Notes: generated from the letters alone by a model not told the origin. DNA of 64,000 bases from Hyphomicrobiaceae bacterium (GCA_025359185.1 JANYHF010000064.1:1-64000); one strand, 5' to 3'; shown: positions 25,739 through 35,063, counted from the stretch's first letter. Numbers and translations are program-made.

Positions 25739-27936
25739 CAATCGTCGTTGCCGCTGCGACGGCGTCCGCCGCCGCCTTCGCGGCCACGGCCACCGCCACC
25801 ACCGCGCGGGCCTTCGTCGGCATCGCCGGGCTCTTCGGGGAGGGCTGCGCCGGTTGCCTGATCGACGACCTTCATCGACAAGCGCACCTTGCCGCGATCA
25901 TCGAAGCCCATCAGCTTGACGTATACGTCCTGGCCTTCCTTGACCACTTCGCCGACCGTCTGCGGGCGTCCACGGATCAATTGCGAGATATGCACGAGGC
26001 CGTCCTTGGCACCGAAGAAGTTCACGAAGGCGCCGAACTCGACCACCTTCACGATCTTGCCCTTGTAGATGGTGCCGACTTCCGGCTCCGACGTGATGCC
26101 ACGGATCTTGGCGATGGCCGCCTCGATGGACTGATGACGGGCGGCGGCGATCTTCACCGTGCCGTCGTCTTCGATGTCGATCTTGGCGCCGGTTTCTTCC
26201 ACCAAAGCGCGAATGACCGAACCGCCGGTGCCGATCACTTCACGGATTTTGTCCACCGGGATCTTGATCACTTCGATACGCGGCGCATACTCGCCCAGTT
26301 CCTGGCGAGCGCCGGTCAGCGCCTTGGCCATTTCGCCGAGGATGTGGATACGGCCGCCTTTGGCCTGATCCAACGCCACCCGCATGATTTCTTCAGTGAT
26401 GCCGGTGATCTTGATGTCCATCTGCAGAGCCGTAATGCCCTCGGTGGTGCCGGCAACTTTGAAGTCCATATCGCCGAGATGATCCTCGTCACCGAGAATA
26501 TCTGACAGCACCGCAAAACCCGACTCTTCCTTGATGAGACCCATGGCGATGCCCGCCACCGGCTTCTTCAGAGGCACGCCTGCGTCCATCATGGCGAGCG
26601 AGGCACCACAGACGGTTGCCATCGACGAAGAACCGTTGCTCTCGGTGATTTCCGAAACGACACGCAGGGTGTACGGAAAGTTCGCAGCGTCCGGCAGCAT
26701 CGGATGCACGGCGCGCCAGGCGAGTTTGCCGTGGCCGATTTCGCGGCGGCCGGGCGAGCCCATGCGGCCAACTTCGCCCACCGAGTAGGGAGGGAAGTTG
26801 TAGTGCAGCAGGAACGTTTCTTTATACGTCCCTTCGAGGCTGTCGATATACTGCTCATCCTCGCCGGTGCCGAGCGTGGTGACAACCAGCGCCTGGGTCT
26901 CGCCGCGTGTGAAGAGCGCCGAACCGTGCGTACGCGGCAGAACGCCAACCTCGCAGACGATCGGGCGGACGGTCTTCAAGTCGCGGCCATCGATGCGGTG
27001 GCCGGTCTTGAGGATGTTGCCGCGAACGATGTCCTTTTCGACGTCCTTGAACGTGTCGGAGATCATCACCTTTTCAGTACCGTTGTCGCCTGCCGGGAGC
27101 AGCGTCGAGAGCTTGTCCTTGGCGGCGTTGATCTTGGCGACGCGCTGGCTCTTGTCGGTGGTAGCGAAGGCGGCGGTAAGTTCGCCCTTACACAGAGCTT
27201 CGACTTGCGACTTGTATTTGTGCTGATCGGGGATCTTGACTTCCCAGGCATCCTTGGCGGCTTTCTCGGCCAAACGGATGATCGCCTCAATGACCTGCTG
27301 GAAGCCGCGATGGCCAACCATGACGGCTTCGAGCATCTGCTGCTCGCTTAGCTCCTTGGCCTCGGATTCCACCATCAGCACGGCGTCGTGGGTGCCAGCG
27401 ACGACGAGATCGAGCATGGATTGCTTCATTTCGTCGACGAGCGGGTTCAGCACCGGCTTGCCATCGAGCCAACCGACGCGCGCAGCGCCGATCGGGCCCA
27501 TGAACGGGATGCCTGAAAGCGTGAGCGCGGCCGACGCGGCGACCAAGGCGACGATATCGGGATCGTTTTCGAGGTCATGCGAGAGCACGGTGGCGACGAC
27601 CTGTGTCTCGTTCTTGAAGCCGGGGGCGAACAGCGGGCGGATGGGGCGGTCGATGAGGCGCGAGACCAGCGTCTCTTTCTCGGTCGGGCGGCCTTCGCGC
27701 TTGAAGTAGCCGCCGGGGATTTTGCCAGCAGCGTAGGTGCGTTCCTGGTAGTTGCAGGTCAGCGGGAAGAAATCAATGCCGGGTTTGGGCGAACGCGCTG
27801 CCACGGCCGTGGCCAGAACAGACGTGCCGCCGTATTGCGCGAGCACCGCGCCATCGGCTTGGCGGGCAATCCGCCCGGTTTCGAGTGTGAGTTTACGGCC
27901 AGCCCAGTCGATTTCCACTTTGTGAATCTTAAACAT
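25738..27936 (-). CDS. pnp: Polynucleotide phosphorylase (PNPase)
   Basis: A 732-residue phosphorolytic 3'-5' exoribonuclease of the degradosome. Two RNase PH-like domains flank a helical domain; the KH domain contains [18 protein letters not shown] (about 563-580), and the S1 domain ([18 protein letters not shown]) is near the C-terminus. The protein ends in a Gly/Arg-rich acidic tail ([19 protein letters not shown]). It follows rpsO in the usual rpsO-pnp order, and a very stable hairpin sits in the 240-bp leader where enteric pnp has its RNase III autoregulation site. Confidence 0.97.
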   Translation of the reverse strand: MFKIHKVEIDWAGRKLTLETGRIARQADGAVLAQYGGTSVLATAVAARSPKPGIDFFPLTCNYQERTYAAGKIPGGYFKREGRPTEKETLVSRLIDRPIRPLFAPGFKNETQVVATVLSHDLENDPDIVALVAASAALTLSGIPFMGPIGAARVGWLDGKPVLNPLVDEMKQSMLDLVVAGTHDAVLMVESEAKELSEQQMLEAVMVGHRGFQQVIEAIIRLAEKAAKDAWEVKIPDQHKYKSQVEALCKGELTAAFATTDKSQRVAKINAAKDKLSTLLPAGDNGTEKVMISDTFKDVEKDIVRGNILKTGHRIDGRDLKTVRPIVCEVGVLPRTHGSALFTRGETQALVVTTLGTGEDEQYIDSLEGTYKETFLLHYNFPPYSVGEVGRMGSPGRREIGHGKLAWRAVHPMLPDAANFPYTLRVVSEITESNGSSSMATVCGASLAMMDAGVPLKKPVAGIAMGLIKEESGFAVLSDILGDEDHLGDMDFKVAGTTEGITALQMDIKITGITEEIMRVALDQAKGGRIHILGEMAKALTGARQELGEYAPRIEVIKIPVDKIREVIGTGGSVIRALVEETGAKIDIEDDGTVKIAAARHQSIEAAIAKIRGITSEPEVGTIYKGKIVKVVEFGAFVNFFGAKDGLVHISQLIRGRPQTVGEVVKEGQDVYVKLMGFDDRGKVRLSMKVVDQATGAALPEEPGDADEGPRGGGGGRGREGGGGRRRSGNDD

Positions 27937-28035
27937 CGTCGTGTCCTATTCCCTTCGTTCGTGTCAGGAGCGTGCCCCTTGGCAGGCCCCTCAAGCCAGC
28001 CACGCCTCATGCGTGGGCTGGAATTTCCGTTTTAC

Positions 28036-28099
28036 TTTTTTCGTCATCCTCGAACGAGCGCGCCGTTTCGGGCGCGTGATGTTCGGGAATGACGAAAAA
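28036..28099 (-). promoter_or_regulatory. Long hairpin in the rpsO-pnp intergenic leader
   Basis: The arms 28036-28046 and 28089-28099 pair perfectly for 11 bp (TTTTTCGTCAT / ATGACGAAAAA), and inner segments (CGAAC and CGCGC against GTTCG and GCGCG) extend the stem. On the minus strand the hairpin is followed by a T-poor stretch, so it could be an RNase III substrate controlling pnp, or a partial terminator after rpsO. Its GTCATCCTCG word resembles the dispersed repeats. Confidence 0.6.
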
Positions 28100-28179
28100 T
28101 ATGTGCGTTCGGGTTCGGAGAGGACCATCCTCGCCGAACCATAATCGTCATGCGTGTGTCAAAACGTGCAACTGCCGGA

Positions 28180-28449
28180 CTAGCGGCGGATGCCGAGGCG
28201 TTCGATGATCGCCTGGTAGCGCTTCACGTCCTTGGCCTTCACGTAGTCGAGTAACCGGCGGCGGCGGCTGACCATGCGCAGCAGGCCGCGGCGCGAATGG
28301 TTGTCTTTGACGTGCGACTTGAAATGTTCGGTGAGATTGGTGATGCGCGTGGTCAGGATCGCGACCTGCACTTCGGGCGAACCGGTGTCGCCTTCGTGGG
28401 TGGCATGTTCTTTGACCAGCGCAACTTTCTTGACGGCATCGATCGACAT
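28180..28449 (-). CDS. rpsO: 30S ribosomal protein S15
   Basis: An 89-residue primary 16S rRNA-binding protein of the small subunit. The conserved signature [19 protein letters not shown] is followed by [19 protein letters not shown] and the C-terminal YLKxxdxxRYxxiIexLGIRR-type end ([14 protein letters not shown]). Ordinary full length. It sits between truB upstream and pnp downstream, the common truB-rpsO-pnp order; S15 often represses its own translation. Confidence 0.98.
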   Translation of the reverse strand: MSIDAVKKVALVKEHATHEGDTGSPEVQVAILTTRITNLTEHFKSHVKDNHSRRGLLRMVSRRRRLLDYVKAKDVKRYQAIIERLGIRR

Positions 28450-28501
28450 AGAGTCTCCTCAGGCGACATCGTTGCAAATGCGTTTCCGGGAACCCGCCGG
28501 A

Positions 28502-29422
28502 TCAGCTGGAGAGGTTGAAAACGCGGATCGGGTGCATTTCGCCTTGCCGGATTTCTCCGACGGCGACGATGCTGCCCCGCGATGTCGCGTAGACGGGCCC
28601 TGTCAGGATCGGAGCGCCTGCACCACGAATAAGGATGGCCTGGCCCCGGATCAGCCGCGCGGCGTCAGAGGAACTGACGGTAAGCGCCGGGATGTCGTCC
28701 AGCGCCGTTTCCACAGGCCTCAAAACACTCATGAGGCCATCACGACCGGCCGCACTATTAGCAAGTTCGGTGAGCTTATCCAGCGAAATCGCGTGGGTTT
28801 CGTCAAAACCGCCGACGCGGGTCCGGCGCAACTGGGTGACATGGCCGAGGCAGCCAAGGCGGCGGCCCATGTCGCGGGCGAGCGAGCGGACATAGGTACC
28901 TTTGCCGCAATCGCAATCGAAGGTGGTCGAATTCGCCGCCATCTCGCGGATCGTCAGCTCATGCACGGTGACTTGGCGGGCGGCCAGCTCGAACACCTGG
29001 CCCTCGCGTGCCAAGTCGTAGGCCCGCGCGCCCTCGACCTTGATGGCCGAATACTGCGGCGGCATCTGCTGAATATCGCCCATGAAGTCACGCAGAATCG
29101 CCTCGATGGCGGCCTGCGACGGGCGCGCCTCGTTGGTTGCCGTCACCTTGCCTTCGCTGTCGTCGGTGTCGGTTTCGGCGCCCCAGGTCACAGTAAAGCG
29201 GTAGCTTTTCTCACCATCGACCACATAAGGCACGGTCTTGGTGGCCTCGCCGAGTGCGATGGGAAGAATGCCCGTCGCCAGTGGATCCAGTGTCCCCGCG
29301 TGCCCCGCCTTTTGCGCAGTAAACAGCCGTTTCACCCGGTTGACGGCATCGGTGGACGTCAGGCCCTGCGGCTTGTCGAGAATGACCCAGCCGTGCGTCG
29401 GCAGGCCCTTGGGTTTGCGCAT
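28502..29422 (-). CDS. truB: tRNA pseudouridine(55) synthase TruB
   Basis: Isomerises U55 to pseudouridine in the T-loop of tRNAs. About 306 residues. The catalytic Asp is residue 46 in HAGTLDPLATGILP; GWVILDKPQGLTSTDAV is the conserved N-terminal strand; YVRSLARDMGRRLGC is the third motif. The C-terminus has a PUA-like region. The ATG at 29420-29422 starts the usual MRKPKG; the frame extends to 29536 without family support. Same direction as rpsO with 52 bp between. Confidence 0.95.
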   Translation of the reverse strand: MRKPKGLPTHGWVILDKPQGLTSTDAVNRVKRLFTAQKAGHAGTLDPLATGILPIALGEATKTVPYVVDGEKSYRFTVTWGAETDTDDSEGKVTATNEARPSQAAIEAILRDFMGDIQQMPPQYSAIKVEGARAYDLAREGQVFELAARQVTVHELTIREMAANSTTFDCDCGKGTYVRSLARDMGRRLGCLGHVTQLRRTRVGGFDETHAISLDKLTELANSAAGRDGLMSVLRPVETALDDIPALTVSSSDAARLIRGQAILIRGAGAPILTGPVYATSRGSIVAVGEIRQGEMHPIRVFNLSS

Positions 29423-29686
29423 TTTTCTGCTCGGGGAATGAAAATGGGCGGGCCAGCGTTGATGTTGCGACCCGCATATGATCATCCCAATGCCCGAAGC
29501 TCGCAGCAAGTGCAAGGTGAACGGTTTTTCCTTCACAGGGTAACAATCGCGTTACATGCAATTGCATGAAATCGCAATTCCGTTATCTATATTCTCAGCC
29601 GTTCGGACTTTAGCCCCTTTTTGTTGGCGATGCTGCCGACTTAAGTCACCCAAGCGCGCCATCTGCGGCGGGATCGATCACACCCT

Positions 29687-30589
29687 ATGAGCAGTCTGTT
29701 TTCCAATCCGGTCGCCATGACGGTGCTGATCCCGCTGATCTTGGGGCTGCTGCTGGGCGGCGTGCTGTGGGCCAGCCGCGGTTCAGCCGTGGTCAATCTC
29801 GTGGCCTGGGCCGCCGGGCTGCTTTTTATCTACTGGCTGCTCGAAGGCGCGCCGCCGCTGCCGCCCATCGCCTCCAAGCAGAAGCTCGGCTACATTATTC
29901 TCCTCGCTGGCCCGCTAGGCTACGCCTTTGCCCGGTTTTCCGAAGGCGGCAAGAACGGCTGGCTCGCCGCCGATCTGCCGCTGACGGCGGTGCTGGTCTG
30001 GCTGGGCTGGTCCAAGTTCGCCGCCGCCAGCCTCTCCAGCGAAATCGCGCTCCTCATGGGGTTCGCGGTGCTGACGCTGCTCGGCATCGGAATGCTCATC
30101 GCCGACAGCATGACCAAGGCGCCGCCGCTGCGGGCCCTGCACGAGCTGCCGTTTCTGGCCCCCGCCGCCTGGATGCTGACAGCCATCGCAGGCAGCATCG
30201 TCTCAGTCGCGGGCCTGTTTCTGGGCATGGGCCAGATGCTCGGCGCCTTCGCGGCCATGACCGGCGGCGTGCTGGCGGTCAGCTACGCGGCCCTCATCAC
30301 CACCGGCAAAGCCCTGCCCGTGTTCACCCGGGCCAGCGCCTACGCCGTAGGGTTCGCCATCTCCAGCGCCATCATTCTCACAGCCCTGTTCGGCCCCGAG
30401 CCCAACAAGCTGTCGCTCCTCCTCCTCTCCCTCACCCCGCTGATGCCGCTCGCCGTCACGCGCTGGGTGTCTGGCCGCCTGCCCAATATCCCCTTTCTGC
30501 GCCCCATCTTGGCCGGAGCGGTCATCGTCATTCCGGCCATCCTCGCGAGCTTGATCGCCGTTCTCAACGGCACAAGTCCCTTCGCCTAA
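29687..30589 (+). CDS. Multi-pass inner-membrane protein, function unknown
   Basis: A 300-residue protein with about nine hydrophobic segments and few charged loops (KQKLGYIILLAGPLGYAFARF; GWLAADLPLTAVLVWLGW; IPFLRPILAGAVIVIPAILA). I do not recognise a family motif. It sits between the divergent truB and the downstream yceI remnant, and the gap to yceI is 51 bp, so the two may be cotranscribed. No catalytic or binding motif can be named. Confidence 0.7.
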   Translation: MSSLFSNPVAMTVLIPLILGLLLGGVLWASRGSAVVNLVAWAAGLLFIYWLLEGAPPLPPIASKQKLGYIILLAGPLGYAFARFSEGGKNGWLAADLPLTAVLVWLGWSKFAAASLSSEIALLMGFAVLTLLGIGMLIADSMTKAPPLRALHELPFLAPAAWMLTAIAGSIVSVAGLFLGMGQMLGAFAAMTGGVLAVSYAALITTGKALPVFTRASAYAVGFAISSAIILTALFGPEPNKLSLLLLSLTPLMPLAVTRWVSGRLPNIPFLRPILAGAVIVIPAILASLIAVLNGTSPFA

Positions 30590-30640
30590 GCGGCGCCGGG
30601 AACACGTTTGTAACTGCACAAAAAACTGGAGACCTGGCCC

Positions 30641-31225
30641 ATGCTGAAACGTTCCGCCCTCGCCCTCGCCGCTGGCCTGCTTGCCGCTTTCCCGGCCTAT
30701 GCCGCTGACGCCTACAAGATCGACCCAGTGCACGCCTGAGCCTTCTACCAGGTTGCCTATCGTCCGGGCTCGAACGAAGTCGGTAATTTCGAGAAGATCT
30801 CGGGCGAAATCGTGCTCGACAAGGCCGACCCCAGCAAGAGTTCGGTGAAGGTCGAAATCCTGACCGCCAGCTTGCACACCAGTTTTGATCAGCGTGACAA
30901 GGACCTGACCAGCCCCGATTTCTTCAACGCCGCCGAGTTCCCGAAGATGACCTTCGTTTCCACCAAGGTCGAGAAGACTGGCGACAGCACCGCCAAAGTC
31001 ACGGGCGACTTGACGCTGCTTGGCGTCACCAAGCCGGTCACGCTCGACGTCAGCTACACCGGCGAAGGGCCTTTGGGCTATGACCCCAAGACGCTGGCCG
31101 TCGGCTTCTCGGCCAAGGCCTCGATCAAGCCCGGCGACTTCGGCATGAAGAAATTCGTCGAATACGGTTTTGGCCCCGAAGCCTTCTTGACCTTCGAGAT
31201 CGCCGCCGACCGTCCTGCGGGCTGA
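30641..31225 (+). pseudogene. YceI-family periplasmic protein gene with internal UGA stop
   Basis: The frame from ATG 30641 (GGAG 9 bp upstream) encodes a signal peptide MLKRSALALAAGLLAAFPAY, then AADAYKIDPVHA, then a TGA at 30737-30739 (codon 33), after which the same frame continues AFYQVAYRPGSNEVGNFEKI through a full YceI lipocalin-like domain to TGA at 31225. YceI proteins bind isoprenoids in the periplasm. Without the stop the gene would be 194 residues, normal for the family; a single TGG-to-TGA change would explain it. Restart at GTG 30812 would lack the export signal. A terminator follows at 31251. It may be a recent pseudogene or a sequence error. Confidence 0.8.
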
Positions 31226-31250
31226 TCTCCTTGGTCTGAGCCCACCCCTC

Positions 31251-31278
31251 GAAAGCCGGCGCGCCATCGCCGGCTTTC
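31251..31278 (+). terminator. Hairpin after yceI
   Basis: A perfect 10-bp stem GAAAGCCGGC / GCCGGCTTTC around an 8-base loop, starting 26 bp after the yceI stop. The T-run is weak, so it may terminate only partly or stabilise the 3' end. Confidence 0.65.
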
Positions 31279-31509
31279 TGCTAGGTGACGACGCCCTATC
31301 GGCGAGGCGCGATGGCCCAGCCTTCGCACGGTGACGGCCCCGCAGCCACGTCGCCCCGGCACGGCTGGCCGCCTCCCGATCCCTAATCCCTAATCCCTAC
31401 CCTCTAATCCCTCTGTTTCCTCCCTCTGTTTCCTCCCTTGACTCTCTCCCCATCATTCCCGATTCTGCCGCCTGATTTGTTCCCAACAACCCGATGAAGG
31501 AGCCTCCCC

Positions 31510-32058
31510 ATCCCGCGCAGACCGATGAAAGGCACGCAAGAGCGTGAGAAAGACGGCCCCGATATCAATGGCGATATCCGCACCCGCAATGTGCAGCTGA
31601 TCGACGAGACCGGCCACAATCACGGCACCGTGCCCACGGCCGATGCGCTGGCGCGGGCCGAAGCCGCCGGCATGGATCTGGTCCAGATCGCGGCGGGCGC
31701 CGACGACACGCCGGTGGTGAAAATCCTCGATTACGGCAAGCACAAATACCAATCGCAGAAAAAGGCAGCCGAAGCCCGCAAGAAGCAGAAGAGCTTCGAG
31801 GTCAAAGAGATAAAAATGCGCCCCGGTATCGACGACCACGATTACGAGGTCAAGATGAAGAGCATCAAGCGGTTTTTCGATGAGGGCGACAAGGTGAAGA
31901 TCACGTTGCGGTTCCGTGGCCGTGAAATGGCGCATCAGGAGCTGGGATTCGACGTGCTCAAGCGGGTCAGAACGGAGACCGAGGGTTTTGCGAAGGTCGA
32001 GAGCGAGCCGCGGTTTGAGGGTAGGCAGATCGTGATGATGCTGGCGCCGAAGGGGTGA
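31510..32058 (+). CDS. infC: Translation initiation factor IF-3, AUC start
   Basis: A 182-residue factor that binds the 30S subunit, rejects wrong start codons and prevents 70S joining. The N-domain has [17 protein letters not shown]; the C-domain has [20 protein letters not shown] and [14 protein letters not shown] place the start at ATC 31510-31512 (IPRRPMKG): AAGGAG at 31497-31502 lies 7 bp before it, whereas ATG 31525 has no good site and would drop the conserved IRRP-like N-terminus. A rare start codon is the known basis of IF-3 autocontrol. rpmI and rplT do not follow. Confidence 0.95.
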   Translation: MPRRPMKGTQEREKDGPDINGDIRTRNVQLIDETGHNHGTVPTADALARAEAAGMDLVQIAAGADDTPVVKILDYGKHKYQSQKKAAEARKKQKSFEVKEIKMRPGIDDHDYEVKMKSIKRFFDEGDKVKITLRFRGREMAHQELGFDVLKRVRTETEGFAKVESEPRFEGRQIVMMLAPKG

Positions 32059-32068
32059 GGGTGCCGTC

Positions 32069-32115
32069 CCCCTCTCCCCGTTTTTCACGGGGAGAGGGTT
32101 GGGGTGAGGGGCAGC
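32069..32115. repeat. Palindromic repeat CCCTCTCCCC...GGGGAGAGGG
   Basis: Arms at about 32069-32078 (ccctctcccc) and 32087-32096 (ggggagaggg) with a T-containing loop, followed by TTGGGGTGAGGGGC. This is a well-known dispersed hairpin in proteobacterial genomes (from memory). It lies 11 bp after infC and could act as its terminator. Confidence 0.8.
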
Positions 32116-32375
32116 GGCAGGTTGATCAATGGCAAAGCGGTCACAACGCAAAAGTTCTTCAATGGGAACGCAGCCGCGACCCAATTCTACGACATTTCGG
32201 CAGCATTCGAACTGTTACGCAAAATACTCCTAACGATGGCCTCTAACGTAGCACTCTTTTTTCCTATTTCTGCAGATTTTTTCGTCGAAATGACCCAAGG
32301 TTTGTTCAGATATATGAACAACTTTGCGCAGAATGTGATCGATTGCATGTATCCAAAGGACTTGCGAGAGCTTTC
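32116..32375. other. AT-richer non-coding segment before the Fic gene
   Basis: Clearly less GC-rich than its surroundings, with tracts such as CTCTTTTTTCC and GATTTTTTCG near 32255-32285. A plus-strand open frame runs through it into the antisense of the Fic gene, but has no family signature and no convincing start. I see no RNA gene. It may be a remnant of transferred DNA. Confidence 0.4.
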
Positions 32376-33458
32376 TTACCTCCCCACCAACCCCTCAAAC
32401 CCCTCCGCCAACCGATACTCCCGTCTCCTCCGCGACGCATCCGCCATCTCCAAAAACCCCTCCGCCACCCACCCCCGGCATAACGCCACCACGGTCCGCG
32501 GCTTCAGCCCAAGGCACGCCGCGATCTCCACCGACGTCGCGCTCGCCTTGCCCCGGAACAGCTCCAGCACCCGCCGCTGGCGCGGATCGAGCTGCCTCAG
32601 CCGTGCCGCCTGATCCTTCGCGCCGCGCGAACCAGCCCCGGCGGCCGCAGCCCGCACCTTTGCAAACGCCTCGGCCATGCCGGCGCAGAAATAGCCCACA
32701 AACCCAGTGAAGTCGGCCTCGGCGCGGCCTTCGTAGTCGTTGTGCGAGGGGCCGACGGCGAGCGCGCGGTAGTAGCCGGGCAGGTCCTCGGCGTAGTAGG
32801 CGTCGAGCGAATAGAGGCCCTTGAGGCCATAGCTCGCGCGTTGCAGGATCAGCGTCGCCAGCAGCCGGGCGGTGCGGCCGTTACCGTCATACCACGGATG
32901 AATGGTCGCGAGTTGATAGTGGGCGAGCGCGGCGATGACTGGCGCAGGTAAGTCTTCGCTGGCGAGCTCAGCGGCGGCCCAGGCGATCAGGTCCCGCATC
33001 AGGCCGGGCACATCCGGCGTTTCGGGCGGCAGATAGACGATGCGGCCCGAGCCGGTGTCGCGGATGACGTTCTGGCCATCGCGAAAGGGCGTGCCGCGAT
33101 TGCGGCCATGGAAGGCGAGGCCGTGCAGGCGTTTCACGTCAGCGATGCTGATACGGGTCTGGGTATCGGCCTGTATTTCCACCCAAGCGAGCGCGCGAAA
33201 ATAGTTGCGCACCTCCGCCTCGTCGCGCTCGCGGCCGGGAAAGCGCGCGCCTTGCAGCACCTCGCGCACCTGCGGCTCGGTCAGGCGGTTGCCTTCGATC
33301 ATGGTCGAAAAGTGGATGGACGTTACGCGCGCCGTCTCGCGCAGGCTCTGCAACAGCGCGACATCGATGGGCAGCTCGAGCACCGCCTGGCGGCAGGCCT
33401 CGATCTGCATGAGCGCGCGCGTGATGGCGGGCGTGATGCGGAAGGCGGGCGTGAACAT
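32376..33458 (-). CDS. Fic family protein, probable AMP-transferase, with C-terminal winged HTH
   Basis: A 360-residue protein. The Fic active-site motif is HPWYDGNGRTAR (about 188-199), matching HPFxDGNGRxxR. An N-terminal STMIEGN (about 51-57) matches the (S/T)xxxE(G/N) inhibitory helix, placing it in class II, where the Glu blocks ATP until relief. The C-terminal 90 residues form a winged-helix-like domain (RQRRVLELFRGKASATSVEI, LGLKPRTVVALCRGWVAEGF). It would transfer AMP from ATP to hydroxyl side chains of a target protein. Target unknown. It stands alone between repeat and AT-rich segments. Confidence 0.9.
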   Translation of the reverse strand: MFTPAFRITPAITRALMQIEACRQAVLELPIDVALLQSLRETARVTSIHFSTMIEGNRLTEPQVREVLQGARFPGRERDEAEVRNYFRALAWVEIQADTQTRISIADVKRLHGLAFHGRNRGTPFRDGQNVIRDTGSGRIVYLPPETPDVPGLMRDLIAWAAAELASEDLPAPVIAALAHYQLATIHPWYDGNGRTARLLATLILQRASYGLKGLYSLDAYYAEDLPGYYRALAVGPSHNDYEGRAEADFTGFVGYFCAGMAEAFAKVRAAAAGAGSRGAKDQAARLRQLDPRQRRVLELFRGKASATSVEIAACLGLKPRTVVALCRGWVAEGFLEMADASRRRREYRLAEGFEGLVGR

Positions 33459-33540
33459 GGCCCGAGCGTATAGCGCAGGCGGGCGGCGATGTCAGTTATT
33501 GTGCTGATAATGTGCTGATAAAAGGGGGATGGAGAAACCC

Positions 33541-33741
33541 AACCCTTCGTCTTCCTCGCGCGAGCGCGCAATTTCCGGCGCCTCGAAGCGTGGGGACCCA
33601 GCATGAGACTCGGCCGCAGGCCGCCAAGACCAATCCCGCCGCACGAAAATGACACGGTGCGCCTTCGGCGCAGTTTCATGCTGGGTCCCCAGGTTGCGAT
33701 GCGCCGGAAGGGGCGCACTTGCCTGAGGATGACGAAAGCGC
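33541..33741. repeat. Large inverted repeat, arms about 60 bp
   Basis: Perfect 15-bp arms TGGGGACCCAGCATG at 33591-33605 and CATGCTGGGTCCCCA at 33677-33691. Similarity continues outward with gaps to about 33545 and 33738 (ccggcgc..., cttcgtc...cctc). A second small hairpin, GCGCCTTCGGCGC, lies inside at about 33660. It occupies the 580-bp gap between the Fic and MotA-like genes; no gene is seen there. Confidence 0.8.
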
Positions 33742-33838
33742 TGGGGGAGGGCGTTTCGGCGGCATCTGCAACTCGTCCCCACTCCCACTATTAACCCTAC
33801 GCCCCGCCCAAACATGGTTAATCCCCGCCAAAGGAGTG

Positions 33839-33901
33839 GGAATGACCGGGAACCATACCGGAATGAGCGGGAATGATACCGGAATGACCGCGAATGATCG
33901 C
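33839..33901. repeat. 21-bp tandem repeat, three copies
   Basis: Units 33839-33859, 33860-33880 and 33881-33901, each beginning ggaatga and carrying a GGAATGA-CGGGAA core, with 3-5 differences between units. The 21-bp period keeps a reading frame (heptapeptide GMTGNHT-like on the plus strand), but the enclosing open frame looks non-coding. It lies 140 bp before the MotA-like gene. Confidence 0.8.
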
Positions 33902-34038
33902 GCTATGACGCGCGGCGCCCCTTGAGTTACGCATGTCGCCACCCTGTACATTTCCGTAAAAATGCCGCGATATGCAGGCACGCCATCTGGGGCTGGCGCA
34001 CCAGATTTGCGCGGGCAGATGTGGAGTGACGGGGACCT

Positions 34039-35058
34039 ATGGCCAAGCGAGACGTCGCCAAAAAGAGCAGCGCGACCTATGCCGACACCTTCACCCGGCC
34101 GAGCTTTCCGCTCTGGTTCATGCTGCTGTTTTTGGCCCTGGTCGGCTTCGTTTCGGCGATCCTCTATCAGAACATCCAGACCGCGTTCAACGGCAATCCG
34201 TTCTTGAATTCAGTGATCCTGGCGGTGCTGGCGATCGGCATCATCAACGCCTTCCGGCAGGTGTTGTCTTTGTACCCGGAAATAAGCTGGGTGACGGGGT
34301 TGCGTATCGCCGATCCGGGGCTTGCGGTGTCGCGCCAGCCGACGCTGCTGGCCCCCATGGCCAACATGCTGCGCGACCGGCGGGGCGTGCTGTCTTTGAC
34401 CCCAACGTCCATGCGTTCGATCATCGACAGCGTCGGCTCGCGGCTCGACGAACGGCGCGATACGGCGCGATATCTCGTGAATTTGCTGATCTTTCTCGGC
34501 CTGCTCGGAACCTTCTTTGGACTGTTGCAAACCCTGCAATCAGTGGGCAAAACCATCAACGCGCTGGACGTCGGATCGGGCGATGCGGTCAATGTGTTCT
34601 CGGAACTGAAGGCCGGTTTGCAGGCGCCGCTGACGGGCATGGGCACGGCGTTTTCGGCGTCGCTGTTCGGCCTCTCGGGCTCGCTGATCCTCGGGTTTCT
34701 GGAGCTGCAAACCTCGCAAGCGCAAAACCGCTTTTACAACGAATTTGAGGAGTGGCTGTCGGGTGTGACCGAGCTGACGCCGGCCGGCATGGAGGCGCAA
34801 ACGCCGCTGATGCAAACGGCGCTGGTGGACATCCGTCGCTCGATCGGCGCGCTCGATCAGCGGATGGCGGCGGCGCCGCAGGGGCCGGGCCAGACCGAGG
34901 CCGTACGCGAGCTCGCCGATGGCATCGAGAAGCTGGTGAAGCAGATGCGGGCCGAGCAAACGGTGGTGCGGCAATGGGTCGATGAGCAGTCCAACCAGCA
35001 GCACGAACTGATGACGGTGCTGCGCGAATTGTCGGCCCGTCTCGGCGCAAGGAACTGA
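34039..35058 (+). CDS. MotA/TolQ/ExbB-like proton channel protein
   Basis: A 339-residue inner-membrane protein. Four predicted membrane segments: FPLWFMLLFLALVGFVSAIL, FLNSVILAVLAIGIINAF, LVNLLIFLGLLGTFFGLLQ, and the long one TGMGTAFSASLFGLSGSLIL; the last two match the MotA/TolQ ion-channel core. The C-terminal 130 residues are soluble and helical. The OmpA-like partner starts 5 bp downstream. It should form the stator ring of an ion-driven machine that works on the cell wall or outer membrane. It is not next to flagellar or tol genes, so it is not the standard motor or Tol system. Confidence 0.87.
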   Translation: MAKRDVAKKSSATYADTFTRPSFPLWFMLLFLALVGFVSAILYQNIQTAFNGNPFLNSVILAVLAIGIINAFRQVLSLYPEISWVTGLRIADPGLAVSRQPTLLAPMANMLRDRRGVLSLTPTSMRSIIDSVGSRLDERRDTARYLVNLLIFLGLLGTFFGLLQTLQSVGKTINALDVGSGDAVNVFSELKAGLQAPLTGMGTAFSASLFGLSGSLILGFLELQTSQAQNRFYNEFEEWLSGVTELTPAGMEAQTPLMQTALVDIRRSIGALDQRMAAAPQGPGQTEAVRELADGIEKLVKQMRAEQTVVRQWVDEQSNQQHELMTVLRELSARLGARN

Positions 35059-35063
35059 CAGCG

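Noticed and set aside
30700-30800. Selenocysteine at the YceI UGA
   Set aside because: YceI is not a known selenoprotein family, and I saw no convincing SECIS-like hairpin just after the UGA. A simple nonsense change explains the data better.
32104-32613. Plus-strand 169-codon open frame between infC and fic
   Set aside because: Half of it is antisense to fic, it has no ribosome site, and no family motif; only the AT-rich character of its first half is worth noting.
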